DNA of 64,000 nt, taken from contig NZ_PYAL01000009.1 in NCBI RefSeq assembly GCF_004121055.1, positions 124,001 through 188,000 of the forward strand. The letters are read 5' to 3'. The notes beneath the pieces are model-generated. The model was not told where the DNA came from and did not search any database. It saw only the letters and a list, made by a program, of their open reading frames with translations. Below are positions 42,779 to 52,177 of the stretch, one piece after another. Numbering within the stretch: the stretch's first letter is position 1; each line of letters opens with the position of its first letter. The position numbers and the translations under genes were made by a program. This DNA comes from Achromobacter aloeverae. GTDB lineage: Bacteria > Pseudomonadota > Gammaproteobacteria > Burkholderiales > Burkholderiaceae_B.

Positions 42779-44428
42779 ATGAAAAAAATCAATCTCTCCA
42801 TCAAGGCCCGTATTGCGCTCGTGATCAGTTTCCTGGCCTTGCTGCTCATCGTGGGCGGCGGCATGGGGATGTGGGGTTTCAATTACGGCAACGACACGCA
42901 GCAGACGATGTACAAGCGCGAGCTCGCGGCGGCGATCGCCGTGTCGCAAGCAGACATCTACAACGCGCGGGGGTTTCTTGCGATCTACCGCCTGGGGCTC
43001 AGCCCCGAAAACCCCGGTGCCGGTGAGCAGGCCAAGCGGTCGCTGAAACTGTTCGAGCAGTCGGACAAGGCCTGGGCGGATTATCTGAAGCTGGTGGCCG
43101 ATGACGATCCCGAGGAAAAGCGGCTGGCATCGGATCTCGGCGCCAAGCGTACGGCCTTTGCCGACAAGGGCTACAAGGCCATCGTGAACGCGCACGACGC
43201 CGGCCGTCCCGAGGACGTCGCCAAGGCCTGGGGCAATATGCGGGACTTGTTCAACGGCACCAGCGAGGCGTCGGCGGCCTTGCAGGCGTACCAGGCCAAG
43301 CGGGCGGAGTCGCTGTACGACACGTCCGTGGATGTCTTCCGCCGCTTCGTCGCCATCACCTGCGTGAGCCTGCTGCTCGTCGTCGTGATCTCCGTACTGG
43401 TGTGGCGGTCGCTGCGCCAGGCCATCGTGTCTCCCATCGAGCAGGCGCTGCGCACCTTTCGCGCCATGGCGGGCGGCGACCTCACCACCCGCATCGTCAT
43501 CAAGTCGCGCGATGAAATGGGCGAGATGCTGGGTGGCTTGCAGAGCCTGCAGCAAAGCCTCGCCGACCTGATCAGGCAGGTGCGCCAGGGAGTGGAGCAC
43601 ATGGACGCCGGCGCGCGCGAGATCGCCGCGGGCAATACCGACTTGAGCAGCCGCACCGAGCAGCAAGCTGCTTCGCTGGAAGAAACGGCCGCCAGCATGG
43701 AAGAGCTGGCGTCGACCGTCAAGCAGAATGCGGACAACGCGCGCCAGGCCAACCAGCTTTCCACCAGCAGCATGGACGTTGCCCGGCGCGGCGGCGTCGC
43801 GGTGGATGAAGTGGTGGGCACCATGCGCGAGATATCGCAGCGGTCCTCGAAGATCGCCGATATCGTCAACGTCATCGATGGCATTGCCTTCCAGACCAAC
43901 ATCCTGGCCTTGAACGCGGCGGTGGAGGCGGCGCGGGCCGGCGAGCAGGGCAAGGGCTTCGCCGTCGTGGCGGGTGAAGTGCGGTCGCTGGCGCAGCGCA
44001 GCGCCCAGGCCGCCAAGGAAATCAAGCAGTTGATCGAGGACTCCACCAGCAAGGTAAGCATGGGGTCGGACCAGGCCGAACGCGCCGGCTCCACGATGCA
44101 GGAGATCGTCGGCGCGGTCCAGCGCGTCACGGACATCATGGGCGAAATCGCCGCCGCGTCGTCGGAACAGGCCGATGGCATCGAGCAGGTCAACCGCGCC
44201 GTGAACCAGATGGATGAAGTCACGCAGCAGAACGCGGCGCTGGTCGAGGAAGCCGCCGCGGCCACGGCATCGCTGGAAGACCAGGCCCGCGAGCTGAAGG
44301 CGGCGGTGGCGCGGTTCAAGCTGTCGGCGGCCGACGTGATCGAGGCGGATGCGAACCGCCTCGGCGGAATTTCCACGGCCAGGCTGGCGGTGGAGCCCGC
44401 GCTGTCCGGGCAGGCGGTGGCGGGGTAG
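42779..44428 (+). CDS. Methyl-accepting chemotaxis protein
   Basis: Chemoreceptor of Tar/Tsr-like layout. Membrane helix 1 ([20 protein letters not shown]) is followed by a four-helix periplasmic sensor of about 160 residues. Helix 2 ([20 protein letters not shown]) leads to HAMP and a signalling domain with [20 protein letters not shown] and [20 protein letters not shown]. No C-terminal pentapeptide is present. The start ATG follows a GAAGAAG stretch; an upstream frame extension has no support. The ligand is unknown. The signalling half is very like that of the receptor at 12894-14852. Confidence 0.94.
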   Translation: MKKINLSIKARIALVISFLALLLIVGGGMGMWGFNYGNDTQQTMYKRELAAAIAVSQADIYNARGFLAIYRLGLSPENPGAGEQAKRSLKLFEQSDKAWADYLKLVADDDPEEKRLASDLGAKRTAFADKGYKAIVNAHDAGRPEDVAKAWGNMRDLFNGTSEASAALQAYQAKRAESLYDTSVDVFRRFVAITCVSLLLVVVISVLVWRSLRQAIVSPIEQALRTFRAMAGGDLTTRIVIKSRDEMGEMLGGLQSLQQSLADLIRQVRQGVEHMDAGAREIAAGNTDLSSRTEQQAASLEETAASMEELASTVKQNADNARQANQLSTSSMDVARRGGVAVDEVVGTMREISQRSSKIADIVNVIDGIAFQTNILALNAAVEAARAGEQGKGFAVVAGEVRSLAQRSAQAAKEIKQLIEDSTSKVSMGSDQAERAGSTMQEIVGAVQRVTDIMGEIAAASSEQADGIEQVNRAVNQMDEVTQQNAALVEEAAAATASLEDQARELKAAVARFKLSAADVIEADANRLGGISTARLAVEPALSGQAVAG

Positions 44429-44552
44429 CGCGCGCGGCACGCCGGCGTGCGCGCTTGTTTTGCACCTGGGGCTCCATGCCGGACGCCCGGGTGCGCGCCG
44501 CCGTGCGCTACGATGTCGGCGAAATCGTTTTCCTTCGTTCGACATCCCCGCC

Positions 44553-45461
44553 ATGATCAATCTGAGGCATATCGAAGTCTTCTACGCGATCATGCATACC
44601 GGTTCGATCACCGGCGCCGCGCGGCGCCTTAGCGTGACGCAACCGGCGGTGAGCGCTGTGCTCAAGCACCTGGAGGCCAGGCTGGGCATGCCGCTGTTCC
44701 TGCGTTCGCATGGACGCTTGACGCCGACCCCGGAAGCGCAGGCCCTGCTGCCCGACGTGGCCGCGATATTCGAGCGCCTGGGCGCGGTTGAGCGGCTGAG
44801 CCAGGACCTCGCGGGCGGCCTCAAGGGGACTTTGAGCGTAGCCGCCACCTCTCCCATCGCCAATGGCTTCCTGGCGCGCGCCGTCGCTACGTTCTCGCGG
44901 GAGCGGCCAGGCGTGCGCATCGCACTGCAGGCGCTCAGTTCGCCTCTGGTGGTGGAGCGCGTCATGCAGTCCGAAGTGGACCTGGGCATCGTCTACCAGC
45001 CCGTCGACAATCCGGCGGTGGACACGAGCGTCCTGACGTCCGCCAGCATCGCCTGCGTACTGCCCGACAGCCATCCCCTTGCCGCCCAGGCATCGATAAG
45101 CATTGCCGACCTGGCCGGCATTCCTGTCATCACGTACATGCCGCAGGCCCTGCTCCGGCCCTACGTGGACCGGGCTTGCGAGCAGGCTGGCCGCACGCTG
45201 ACGATCAGCGTGGAGACGGGGCTTTCCGTCACCGGCATCATGCTGGCCTATCACGGCGCCGGGGTGGCACTGGTCGAGCCGGACCTGCTGGCGTCGATGC
45301 CGCTGCCGGGATTGGTCAGCCGGCCCTTGTCGCCGGCGGTGACGTTGCAAAGCGTGCTGCTCAAGCACAGGCACAGGCCGGTGTCGCGCATCATGGACGA
45401 GTTCATGGCGCATCTACGCGCCATGCTGGCCGCGGGGGAGGGATCGCGCAGTGCAACATAA
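44553..45461 (+). CDS. LysR-family transcriptional regulator
   Basis: Standard LysR protein: HTH at residues 2-60 (INLRHIEVFYAIMHTGSITG and TQPAVSAVLKHLEARLG) and effector domain (about 90-290). It resembles the CysB/NocR-like group that begins with the NLRHI motif. It stands directly before a transporter-amidase-aldolase cluster on the same strand (96 bases to the transporter) and is the likely regulator of it. The effector is unknown. Confidence 0.93.
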   Translation: MINLRHIEVFYAIMHTGSITGAARRLSVTQPAVSAVLKHLEARLGMPLFLRSHGRLTPTPEAQALLPDVAAIFERLGAVERLSQDLAGGLKGTLSVAATSPIANGFLARAVATFSRERPGVRIALQALSSPLVVERVMQSEVDLGIVYQPVDNPAVDTSVLTSASIACVLPDSHPLAAQASISIADLAGIPVITYMPQALLRPYVDRACEQAGRTLTISVETGLSVTGIMLAYHGAGVALVEPDLLASMPLPGLVSRPLSPAVTLQSVLLKHRHRPVSRIMDEFMAHLRAMLAAGEGSRSAT

Positions 45462-45557
45462 GCCTGGTTTATGGCCTGCCACGAATTGGTGAATTTTCCA
45501 GGACCGGCGTAGCGCGTACAGTGGCCCGCACTATTTGAATAACATCGCGAGGCGGAA

Positions 45558-46901
45558 ATGGCGCAAATGCACTCGGGCAATCCTGCCCGTACCGTGGCCT
45601 GGGCCAGCTTTATCGGCACGGCTGTCGAGTGGTACGACTTTTTTCTCTACGGCATTGCATCGGCCGTGGTTTTCAGCAAGCTCTTCTTCCCCAACTACGA
45701 TCCCCTGGTGGGAACGCTGATTTCCTTCTCCACCTTCGCCGTCGGCTACCTGGCCCGTCCTTTCGGCGGGGCGTTGTTCGGGCATATCGGCGACCGTGTG
45801 GGCCGCAAATCGGTGCTGGTGACCACCCTGCTGATCATGGGCGTCTCCACCACGCTGGTGGGACTCCTGCCTACCTACGACCGCATCGGCATCTGGGCTC
45901 CCATTGCCCTGCTGATACTGCGCCTGCTGCAAGGCATCGCCGTGGGCGGCGAGTGGGGCGGGGCGGTATTGATGGCGGTGGAGCATGCGCCGCCGGACAA
46001 GCGCGCCCTGTACGGCAGTGCGGCGCACATGGGAGCGCCGGCGGGCCTGATCCTGTCCACCGGCACTTTTGCGGCGTTCGCCCTGATGCCGCAGGACGCC
46101 TTCCTGGCCTGGGGCTGGCGCGTGCCTTTCCTGCTTAGCATCGTGCTGCTGTGCGTCGGCCTGTTCATCCGCCTGAAGATCGCGGAGTCGCCCGCCTTCG
46201 AGAAGCTGAAGGCGCAAGGCGGCCAGTCGCAGCGGCCGGTCAGCGATGTATTGCGCAGCCCAGGCAACATCGTGCGGGTCGCCTTGCTGCGCTGTATCGA
46301 TGGCGTGGGCTCCAGCACCTATTCTTTCTTCGCCGCCACCTATGCGGTTGGTCACTTGGGTTTTTCCACCAGCGTCAGCACCATGGGCAACGTGATCGGC
46401 GGCGCGGTGGGCCTGGTTTCCGTGCCCATCGCCGCGCGCTTGTCCGACCGCTATGGTCGCCGGCGCGTCTACATGGCCTATGTCACCTTCGCCATGCTGG
46501 TCGTGTTCCCGGTGATGTGGCTGATCGATACGGGCATACCCGTGCTGTTCTGGCTGGCGATGGCGTTGGGACTGGGCGTGGCCAACTACGGTCAATATGG
46601 ATCGGTGTCGGCGTACTTCGCCGAACTGTTCGATACCAGGGTGCGCTATTCCGGCGCCTCCATCGGCTATCAGTTCGGCGGCGCGATCTTCAATGGCACC
46701 GCTCCGCTGGTGGCCACGGCGCTGACGGCCTGGTCGGGTTCGATCTGGCCCATAGGCGGGTTTATCGCCTTGTCGGCGGTGGTCAGCCTGGCAACGGCCT
46801 GGCTGTCGCCGGAAACCGCTCGCCGCGACATCACCGTGGACGCGCCGGACGGCCCCGCACGGTCTGCCGACCTGGGGGCGGGCCATGTCCTTGGCCGTTG
46901 A
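45558..46901 (+). CDS. MFS transporter, metabolite:H+ symporter (MHS) type
   Basis: Inner-membrane carrier of the major facilitator superfamily, with about twelve helices. MHS hallmarks are TAVEWYDFFLYGIASAVVF, GHIGDRVGRKSVL (the A-loop motif) and LQGIAVGGEWGGAVLMAVEH. These carriers import organic acids such as shikimate, citrate or proline with protons. The ATG at 45558 is followed by a typical N-terminus. Its end overlaps the amidase start by 17 bases, so uptake and hydrolysis are coupled. Substrate unknown; an amide or ester of a carboxylic acid would fit its neighbours. Confidence 0.93.
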   Translation: MAQMHSGNPARTVAWASFIGTAVEWYDFFLYGIASAVVFSKLFFPNYDPLVGTLISFSTFAVGYLARPFGGALFGHIGDRVGRKSVLVTTLLIMGVSTTLVGLLPTYDRIGIWAPIALLILRLLQGIAVGGEWGGAVLMAVEHAPPDKRALYGSAAHMGAPAGLILSTGTFAAFALMPQDAFLAWGWRVPFLLSIVLLCVGLFIRLKIAESPAFEKLKAQGGQSQRPVSDVLRSPGNIVRVALLRCIDGVGSSTYSFFAATYAVGHLGFSTSVSTMGNVIGGAVGLVSVPIAARLSDRYGRRRVYMAYVTFAMLVVFPVMWLIDTGIPVLFWLAMALGLGVANYGQYGSVSAYFAELFDTRVRYSGASIGYQFGGAIFNGTAPLVATALTAWSGSIWPIGGFIALSAVVSLATAWLSPETARRDITVDAPDGPARSADLGAGHVLGR

Positions 46902-48291
46902 CCCGGTTGTCGCCGCGGGCGGCATTGCCGCCTACCAGCGCGCACTGCGAGCGGGCAGCCTGACCGCGACCGCGGCGGTGGCAGCCTACCTGGCCCGTAT
47001 CCGCGCAGTGGACCGGCAAATCCGCGCCTACGAATACGTGGACGAGAAGGCGGCCCTGGAGGCGGCCCGCGCGGTGGACAGCGCCTTGGCGGCAGGGCGG
47101 GACCCCGGGCCGCTGGCGGGCCTGCCGGTATCCATCAAGGACAACTTCGCCGTCGCGGGGATGCCGGCATACGCCGGCACGCGCGTCGATATCGGCGATT
47201 TGATGCCGCGCGAGGAAGGCAGCTTCGTCCGGCGCTTGCGCGAACTCGGTTGCGTCATCCTGGGCAAGACCCGCAGCGTCGAGTTCGCGCTGGGCATTAC
47301 CGGCTCCAGCACGCCGCGCGGCACGCCACGCAATCCCTGGGATTCAGGACTGGAGCGGGTCACGGGCGGTTCCAGCTCGGGAGCCGCCGCGGCCATGGCC
47401 GCGGGTCTTTGCGCGCTGGCCGTCGGCACCGACACGGGCGGCAGCGTGCGCGTGCCGGCCGCGCTGTGCGGGCGGGTGGGACTGAAGACCGGGTCGGGCC
47501 GTTGGCCCCTGGACGGTGTCCTGCCGCTTTCCCATGCCCTGGACACCATCGGGTTGATCACCGCCAGCGCCGCGGACGCCGCGCTGGCATATGCGGCGGT
47601 GCAGGGCGACGCGCCTCCCGCACCGCAGGCCCTGGCCGGCGTGGCGTTCGGCCTGCCGCGCACGTATTTCTGGCGCGACCTGGCGCCGGAGATTGCCGAT
47701 GCGACGGCGTCCGCGCTGGATGCGCTGGTGCGGGGCGGCGCGGTGCTGCACGACATCGATGTACCCGAGGCCGCGGGCCGCGATGCCTATTTCCCCGTGG
47801 CCCTCCCGGCCAGCTTGATCCGCTTGCTGGGCGCCGCGCGCTTTCGTGCCGAACGTGGCCGCATGGACCCGCTGGTCGCCGCGCGGGGCGATGCCGGTCT
47901 CGATGTGACCGAGGCGCAAGTCGCGGCGCTGGAAAACAGGCGGACGGCGCATGCCGCCGCGGCCGCGCGGCGCTTCGCGAACTGTGCCGCATGGATCACG
48001 CCGACGACGACCGTGACGGCGCCCACGCTGGCGGAGCTGGGGGACAAGGAGAGGAACTGGACGCTGGCGATGGGCATGACGCAGTGCTCACAGCCGGTGA
48101 ACTACCTGGGCCTGTGCGCGGTCAGCGTGCCGCTGCCACGACCCGGTGCCATGCCGGCGGGGCTGCAGGTGGTCGTTCCGCACGGCGAGGAAAGCCGCGC
48201 GCTGGCATTGGCGCAGGCGATCGAGGCCTGCCTGGGCGCGCAGCCCGGCGCGGATATGGAGGCCTACATTCATGGAGGCTTGCATTCATAG
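46885..48291 (+). CDS. Amidase (amidase-signature family)
   Basis: Cytoplasmic hydrolase with the Ser-cisSer-Lys triad of the amidase-signature family: K85 (SIKDNFA), S163 (VTGGSSSGA) and S187 (TDTGGSVRVPAALCG). Length of 468 residues is normal. It starts inside the transporter gene (overlap of 17 bases). The C-terminal codons and the stop lie in an imperfect 16-bp triplication (48259-48303). It probably deaminates or cleaves a compound brought in by the MHS carrier. It could instead be related to the GatA-like or AtzF-like branch; the exact substrate is unknown. Confidence 0.91.
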   Translation: MSLAVDPVVAAGGIAAYQRALRAGSLTATAAVAAYLARIRAVDRQIRAYEYVDEKAALEAARAVDSALAAGRDPGPLAGLPVSIKDNFAVAGMPAYAGTRVDIGDLMPREEGSFVRRLRELGCVILGKTRSVEFALGITGSSTPRGTPRNPWDSGLERVTGGSSSGAAAAMAAGLCALAVGTDTGGSVRVPAALCGRVGLKTGSGRWPLDGVLPLSHALDTIGLITASAADAALAYAAVQGDAPPAPQALAGVAFGLPRTYFWRDLAPEIADATASALDALVRGGAVLHDIDVPEAAGRDAYFPVALPASLIRLLGAARFRAERGRMDPLVAARGDAGLDVTEAQVAALENRRTAHAAAAARRFANCAAWITPTTTVTAPTLAELGDKERNWTLAMGMTQCSQPVNYLGLCAVSVPLPRPGAMPAGLQVVVPHGEESRALALAQAIEACLGAQPGADMEAYIHGGLHS

Positions 48292-48303
48292 AGGCTTACA
48301 TTC
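48259..48303 (+). repeat. Imperfect 16-bp tandem repeat at the amidase 3' end
   Basis: Three near-copies of GAGGCYTRCATTCATR lie at 48259-48274, 48275-48290 and 48291-48303 (partial). The unit is not a multiple of three, and the amidase TAG stop (48289-48291) is created at a copy junction. Slippage would change the C-terminus. Confidence 0.75.
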
Positions 48304-48456
48304 GCCCGTCGGAAGTAGGGCGCAAGCAGCGGGCAGAGGCGTGAGCAGAAGCGAAAGCGAAGGCATGACCAGGAGCGGCGGCGGCCGTTGCGGCAGCAAG
48401 GATATCAAGAACCATGGTACGCCGTGGAACCGGCGGCAGCGATCAGGAGAATCGAA

Positions 48457-49266
48457 TTGAGCAGTGCACAACCCAAGACCGTTTATCGCCCTCGCCAGGA
48501 GGGTTTGTACTTCCCCAGGTATCCGGAGCACGCGTCCGTCGAGGCCGAAAGGCGTCACCGCAAGGAGCGCCTGGCCGCCGTATGCCGCGTGTTCGCGCGC
48601 TATGGCTATGAATACGGCTTCGCCGGCCACGTCACCGTGCGCGATCCGGAGCATCCCAATCTCTACTGGACCAATCCCTTCGCCATGGATTTCGGCCGGG
48701 TGCGTGTTTCGGACCTGTTGCTGGTCGACCATGAGGGAACGGTCCTGGAGGGCAGCTGGGCGGTCAATCGCGCGGGTTTCGTGTTGCATGCGGCGATACA
48801 CGAGGCCAATCCGCAGTTGGTCGCATCGTGCCACGCGCATACCACGCATGGCATGGCCTGGGCCGCACTCGGTCGTCCGCTGGATCCTATCACCCAGACG
48901 GCGGCATGCTTCTTCGAGCAGCATGCGCTGATCACGGAGGAGGCAGGCGCCGTGGTTGTCGAGCGCGACGCCGGCCATGCGGTGGCGCAGGCGTTCGGCA
49001 ACAGCAAGATCGCCATCCATCAGAACCATGGCCTGTTCTCGGCGGGCCGGGAAAGTGTGGACGAGGCTGCCTGGTGGTTCATCGCCGCCGAACGCGCGTG
49101 CGAGATCCAGCTGAAGGCGGAAGCCACCGGGTCACCCGTACGGTCGATGAATGAGGCTGCCGCGCGTCATTCCGCCAAGCACCTGGGCACCCCCTTCATG
49201 GCGTGGCTGCATTTCCAGCCCATCTACGATGCGGTGACGCGTTCGGATCCGGACCTGTTCGACTGA
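48457..49266 (+). CDS. Class II aldolase/adducin family protein
   Basis: Zinc-dependent lyase or isomerase of the class II aldolase family (relatives of FucA/AraD). Metal-binding histidines are H126 and H128 in SCHAHTTHG and H191 in HQNHGLFS. The start is most likely TTG 48457, since AGGAGA lies six bases upstream and no ATG is suitable. Length is 269 residues. It follows the amidase by 165 bases on the same strand and could act on the released product. Similar proteins without known function are common in catabolic clusters, so substrate is open. Confidence 0.88.
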   Translation: MSSAQPKTVYRPRQEGLYFPRYPEHASVEAERRHRKERLAAVCRVFARYGYEYGFAGHVTVRDPEHPNLYWTNPFAMDFGRVRVSDLLLVDHEGTVLEGSWAVNRAGFVLHAAIHEANPQLVASCHAHTTHGMAWAALGRPLDPITQTAACFFEQHALITEEAGAVVVERDAGHAVAQAFGNSKIAIHQNHGLFSAGRESVDEAAWWFIAAERACEIQLKAEATGSPVRSMNEAAARHSAKHLGTPFMAWLHFQPIYDAVTRSDPDLFD

Positions 49267-49394
49267 GCGCGGCATATGGGGGATAAGGGGCGGCCGCGGC
49301 CGCCACGGTTCCCGGCCGCTCGCATGGCGTATTATCGGCGGTTGTCACTCCAACCGATCGCCGGGCGGGCACCGCGCCCGGCGGGGGCTTATTC

Positions 49395-49628
49395 ATGAAC
49401 CCCGAAGACCTCAAGCTGCTCGTCACCTGGACCATGCCATTCGGCAAGTACAAGGGCCGCCTGCTGGCCGACCTGCCGGGGCATTACCTGACGTGGTTCG
49501 CGCGCGAGGGTTTTCCGCCGGGGCAACTGGGCCAGTTGCTGGCCCTGATGCACGAACTGGACCACAACGGGCTCAAGCCCTTGCTGGATCCGCTGCGCGC
49601 CGGCGGGGCGCCCAGGCGCCAGGCATGA
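49395..49628 (+). CDS. DUF3820 small protein
   Basis: Short cytoplasmic protein of 77 residues with the DUF3820 core: MPFGKYKGRLLADLPGHYLT and WFAREGFPPGQLGQLLALMH. Family function is not firmly known; members are common in proteobacteria, and some are annotated as quorum-sensing-regulated. It ends in a basic tail. It is probably unrelated to the catabolic genes before it, being 128 bases away. The next gene is convergent. Confidence 0.9.
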   Translation: MNPEDLKLLVTWTMPFGKYKGRLLADLPGHYLTWFAREGFPPGQLGQLLALMHELDHNGLKPLLDPLRAGGAPRRQA

Positions 49629-49665
49629 CGCCGCGCCCGCGCCGCGCCCGGGGCTGATCTTTCGC

Positions 49666-50577
49666 CTACGCGTTTCGCGGCGCCATGGCCTGCATGCGTG
49701 TTTCGAGCAGGGCCTGGAATTCGTCGGCCAGCGCCATGGGGACGGCGTTTTCCGGCCGCATGCAGGCATATTGCGAGTGCAGCCTTTCCTTCAGCGGCCT
49801 TTGCACGATGCGCGCATCATCGTTCGGCATGGGCGTCCAGGCCGACACCAGGCCGACGCCCGAGCCTTCCGCCACCAGGGCGCAGACCAGGGGCGATGTC
49901 GGGGTCTCCGCGACCACGTCCGGAGTAATGCCCTGGCGATTGAAGGCATCGTCGATCTGGTAGCGCAGATAGCTTTGCGGGGAGGGCAGCACAAGTCGCT
50001 CGCCGGCCAGGTCGCGCAATGCGATCCGGTCCTGTCCTGCCAGCCGGTGGCGCGCCGGCAGGACCGCGACGATGCGGCTCGCTGGCAGCGGCCGCACGCT
50101 GACCCCCGACTTGGACATGGGCAGTTCCACCACGCCGATATCGAACTGCCTGGTCGCCACAAGCTCGGCGATCTGGGTCGAAGGCAAGGTCTGCACGAAG
50201 ACGCGGACCTTGGGGCGCGTTTCCAGGAACAGGGCGATCAGCCTGGGTATGAACCATTGCGCCAGGGCCGGCAGGGTGGCCACGCGCAGGGCGCCGGCGC
50301 GGTGATGGCCGATGTCGTAGGCGACCTGGGTGATGCGGTCGATGCCGACGTAGAGATGCTCCACCTCGCGATACAGCGCCTCGGCCTCCGGCGTCGGCAC
50401 GAGCCGGCGTCCCTTGCGCTGGAACAGGGCGTACCCCAGCCGTAGTTCCAGCAGCCCGATCGTGCGGCTGACGCCGGGCTGCGTGACGTTCAGCAGCCTG
50501 GCTGCCCCCACGACGCTGCCGGAAATCATGACGGCCCGGAACGCCTCGATGTGGCGCATGTTCATTTCAATTTTCAT
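49666..50577 (-). CDS. LysR-family transcriptional regulator
   Basis: LysR regulator with HTH at residues 5-65 (MRHIEAFRAVMISGSVVGAA and TQPGVSRTIGLLELRLG) and an effector domain (about 90-290). Starts MKIEMNMRHI; the internal ATG five codons later is an equal candidate. It is divergent from the MmgE/PrpD gene across 134 bases that carry a long inverted repeat, so regulation of that cluster is likely. Length of 303 residues is usual. Confidence 0.93.
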   Translation of the reverse strand: MKIEMNMRHIEAFRAVMISGSVVGAARLLNVTQPGVSRTIGLLELRLGYALFQRKGRRLVPTPEAEALYREVEHLYVGIDRITQVAYDIGHHRAGALRVATLPALAQWFIPRLIALFLETRPKVRVFVQTLPSTQIAELVATRQFDIGVVELPMSKSGVSVRPLPASRIVAVLPARHRLAGQDRIALRDLAGERLVLPSPQSYLRYQIDDAFNRQGITPDVVAETPTSPLVCALVAEGSGVGLVSAWTPMPNDDARIVQRPLKERLHSQYACMRPENAVPMALADEFQALLETRMQAMAPRNA

Positions 50578-50606
50578 CTATACCTCAAAGGCATAAGCAG
50601 GCATCG

Positions 50607-50683
50607 ATTCTTCACTATTTCACAGACCAGGGCGTGATTAACATTTGAATACCCCGCCTTGCTTTCGAAGAGAAGTGAAGAAT
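50607..50683. promoter_or_regulatory. Long-spaced inverted repeat between LysR and MmgE/PrpD genes
   Basis: ATTCTTCACT (50607-50616) is perfectly repeated in inverted orientation as AGTGAAGAAT (50674-50683), 57 bases apart. The arms flank the divergent promoters. Two LysR tetramer sites that loop the DNA would fit. Confidence 0.5.
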
Positions 50684-50711
50684 ATTTCGGCCATGATGCC
50701 GATGCCAAATT

Positions 50712-52124
50712 ATGCTGACAAGTAATGATTCGAGGTTTTCAGCGACTGAACCCGCGACTGAACCCGCCACTGGATCCGCAACCGCCCCGGCCACCCGGAT
50801 GGCGCTTCGGCTTGGGCGCTACGTTGCCGACCTGGACCCTCGGGATATCGATGCTCGTACCAGGGAAGCTGTATTGCGCTGCATCCTGGACGCCCTCGCC
50901 AGCGCGGGCGCCGCGCTGGACCTGCCCGCCGTGAAGGCGACCCAAGAGGCCGCGCGCACACTGTATGGCGACGGCCGGACGCCCATGTGGTTTACGGGCC
51001 AGGCGGTCAGCACCGCCGCCGCCTTGTTCGCCAACAGCGCGGCGACGGCCGCGCTCGACCTGGACGACGGCTACCGGCAGGCGCGTGGACATCCTGGCGC
51101 GGCGGTCATTCCCGCCGTTCTCGGCTTGGCGGGCGAGCGCCCCGGCCACACGGTGGCGGACCTGGTCGCGGCGGTGGTGGCCGGTTACGAGGTCGGCTTG
51201 CGCCTGGCCATGTCCCGGCCGGCGTACGCGCCTTCCGGCGCGTGGTCCGGCTACGCCGTGGTGGCGGCCGCCGGAAAAATGCTGGGCCTGGACCCCGGCG
51301 TCATCGCGCATGCCCTGGCGATCGCCGCGCAGACCGCGCCCGCCCTGCCTGCCCTGGCCGGTCTTGCCGGGTCGGACGTGAAGGAGGGCATCCCGGCCGG
51401 CGTCGCCGGCGGGTGGGCGGCGCTGCGCCTGGCCATGGCCGGGTATGCGGGCCCGGTCGCCGTCCTGGACGACGCGCGGCTATTCGATCCGCGCGTGCTG
51501 CTGCAGGACCTGGGCGGGACGCCCTTGATCCATGGCGTCTACTTCAAGCCGTTCGGATGCTGCCGCCATATCCATGCGCCATTGGAAGCATGGCTGCATT
51601 TGCGGGCCCGGCACGGGCTGGACGCGCGGGACATCGTGGAGATGAAGGTCCGCACCTATCGCGCCACCTTCAACCTGGCCAACCGTCCGGCCCCCGGCAC
51701 GCTGGTGGAGGCCCAATACAGCGTTCCCTACTGCCTGGCCTTGTGCGCGGTGCACGGCGGCGATGCCCTGTTGCCGCTGTCCGCGGACCACCTTGGCGAC
51801 GCCACGGTGCGCGAACTGGCGGCGCGGATCGCGGTGGAGCACGACGCCGATATCGAACCGCTTTTTCCCGCCCGCTCGCCGGCCAGCGTCGCCGTGGTGC
51901 TCCGCAACGGCCGGCGCCTGGCCTCGCCGGTGATGGACCCCCGGGGCGACCCGGGCACGCCGCTGGACTGGGGCGACCTGGAACGCAAGTTTCGCGTGGC
52001 CACGCGGCTGCGGCTGTCTCGCGCGAGCCAGCAGGGGGTGCTCGACGCGCTCGGCGACCTGCGCGCCGGCGACAGCGGCCCCTTGCTGCGTGCATTGGGC
52101 ATGGCCGGACTGGCCGCGCCGTGA
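50712..52124 (+). CDS. MmgE/PrpD family protein
   Basis: Member of the MmgE/PrpD superfamily (2-methylcitrate dehydratase, iminodisuccinate epimerase, cis-aconitate decarboxylase). Typical features are an all-helical N-terminal domain (ALDLDDGYRQARGHPGAAVI, KMLGLDPGVIAHALAIAA) and a C-terminal domain (YFKPFGCCRHIHAPLEAW). The first 30 residues contain a four-residue repeat (TEPA TEPA TGSA TAPA) from 12-bp DNA repeats at 50745-50792 and may be untranslated: ATG 50799 is an alternative start and neither has a clear ribosome-binding site. It heads a cluster with a Bug protein and an amidase. Exact reaction unknown. Confidence 0.9.
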   Translation: MLTSNDSRFSATEPATEPATGSATAPATRMALRLGRYVADLDPRDIDARTREAVLRCILDALASAGAALDLPAVKATQEAARTLYGDGRTPMWFTGQAVSTAAALFANSAATAALDLDDGYRQARGHPGAAVIPAVLGLAGERPGHTVADLVAAVVAGYEVGLRLAMSRPAYAPSGAWSGYAVVAAAGKMLGLDPGVIAHALAIAAQTAPALPALAGLAGSDVKEGIPAGVAGGWAALRLAMAGYAGPVAVLDDARLFDPRVLLQDLGGTPLIHGVYFKPFGCCRHIHAPLEAWLHLRARHGLDARDIVEMKVRTYRATFNLANRPAPGTLVEAQYSVPYCLALCAVHGGDALLPLSADHLGDATVRELAARIAVEHDADIEPLFPARSPASVAVVLRNGRRLASPVMDPRGDPGTPLDWGDLERKFRVATRLRLSRASQQGVLDALGDLRAGDSGPLLRALGMAGLAAP

Positions 52125-52177
52125 CGGCGCGGCGCCTACCTGGATTACTCACAACGACATTTCAAGGGATAGGGACC

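Noticed and set aside
50987-52177. Long N-terminal extension of the Bug protein frame back to 50987
   Set aside because: It runs in the wrong frame through the MmgE/PrpD gene; the ATG at 52178 has a ribosome-binding site and opens a proper signal sequence.
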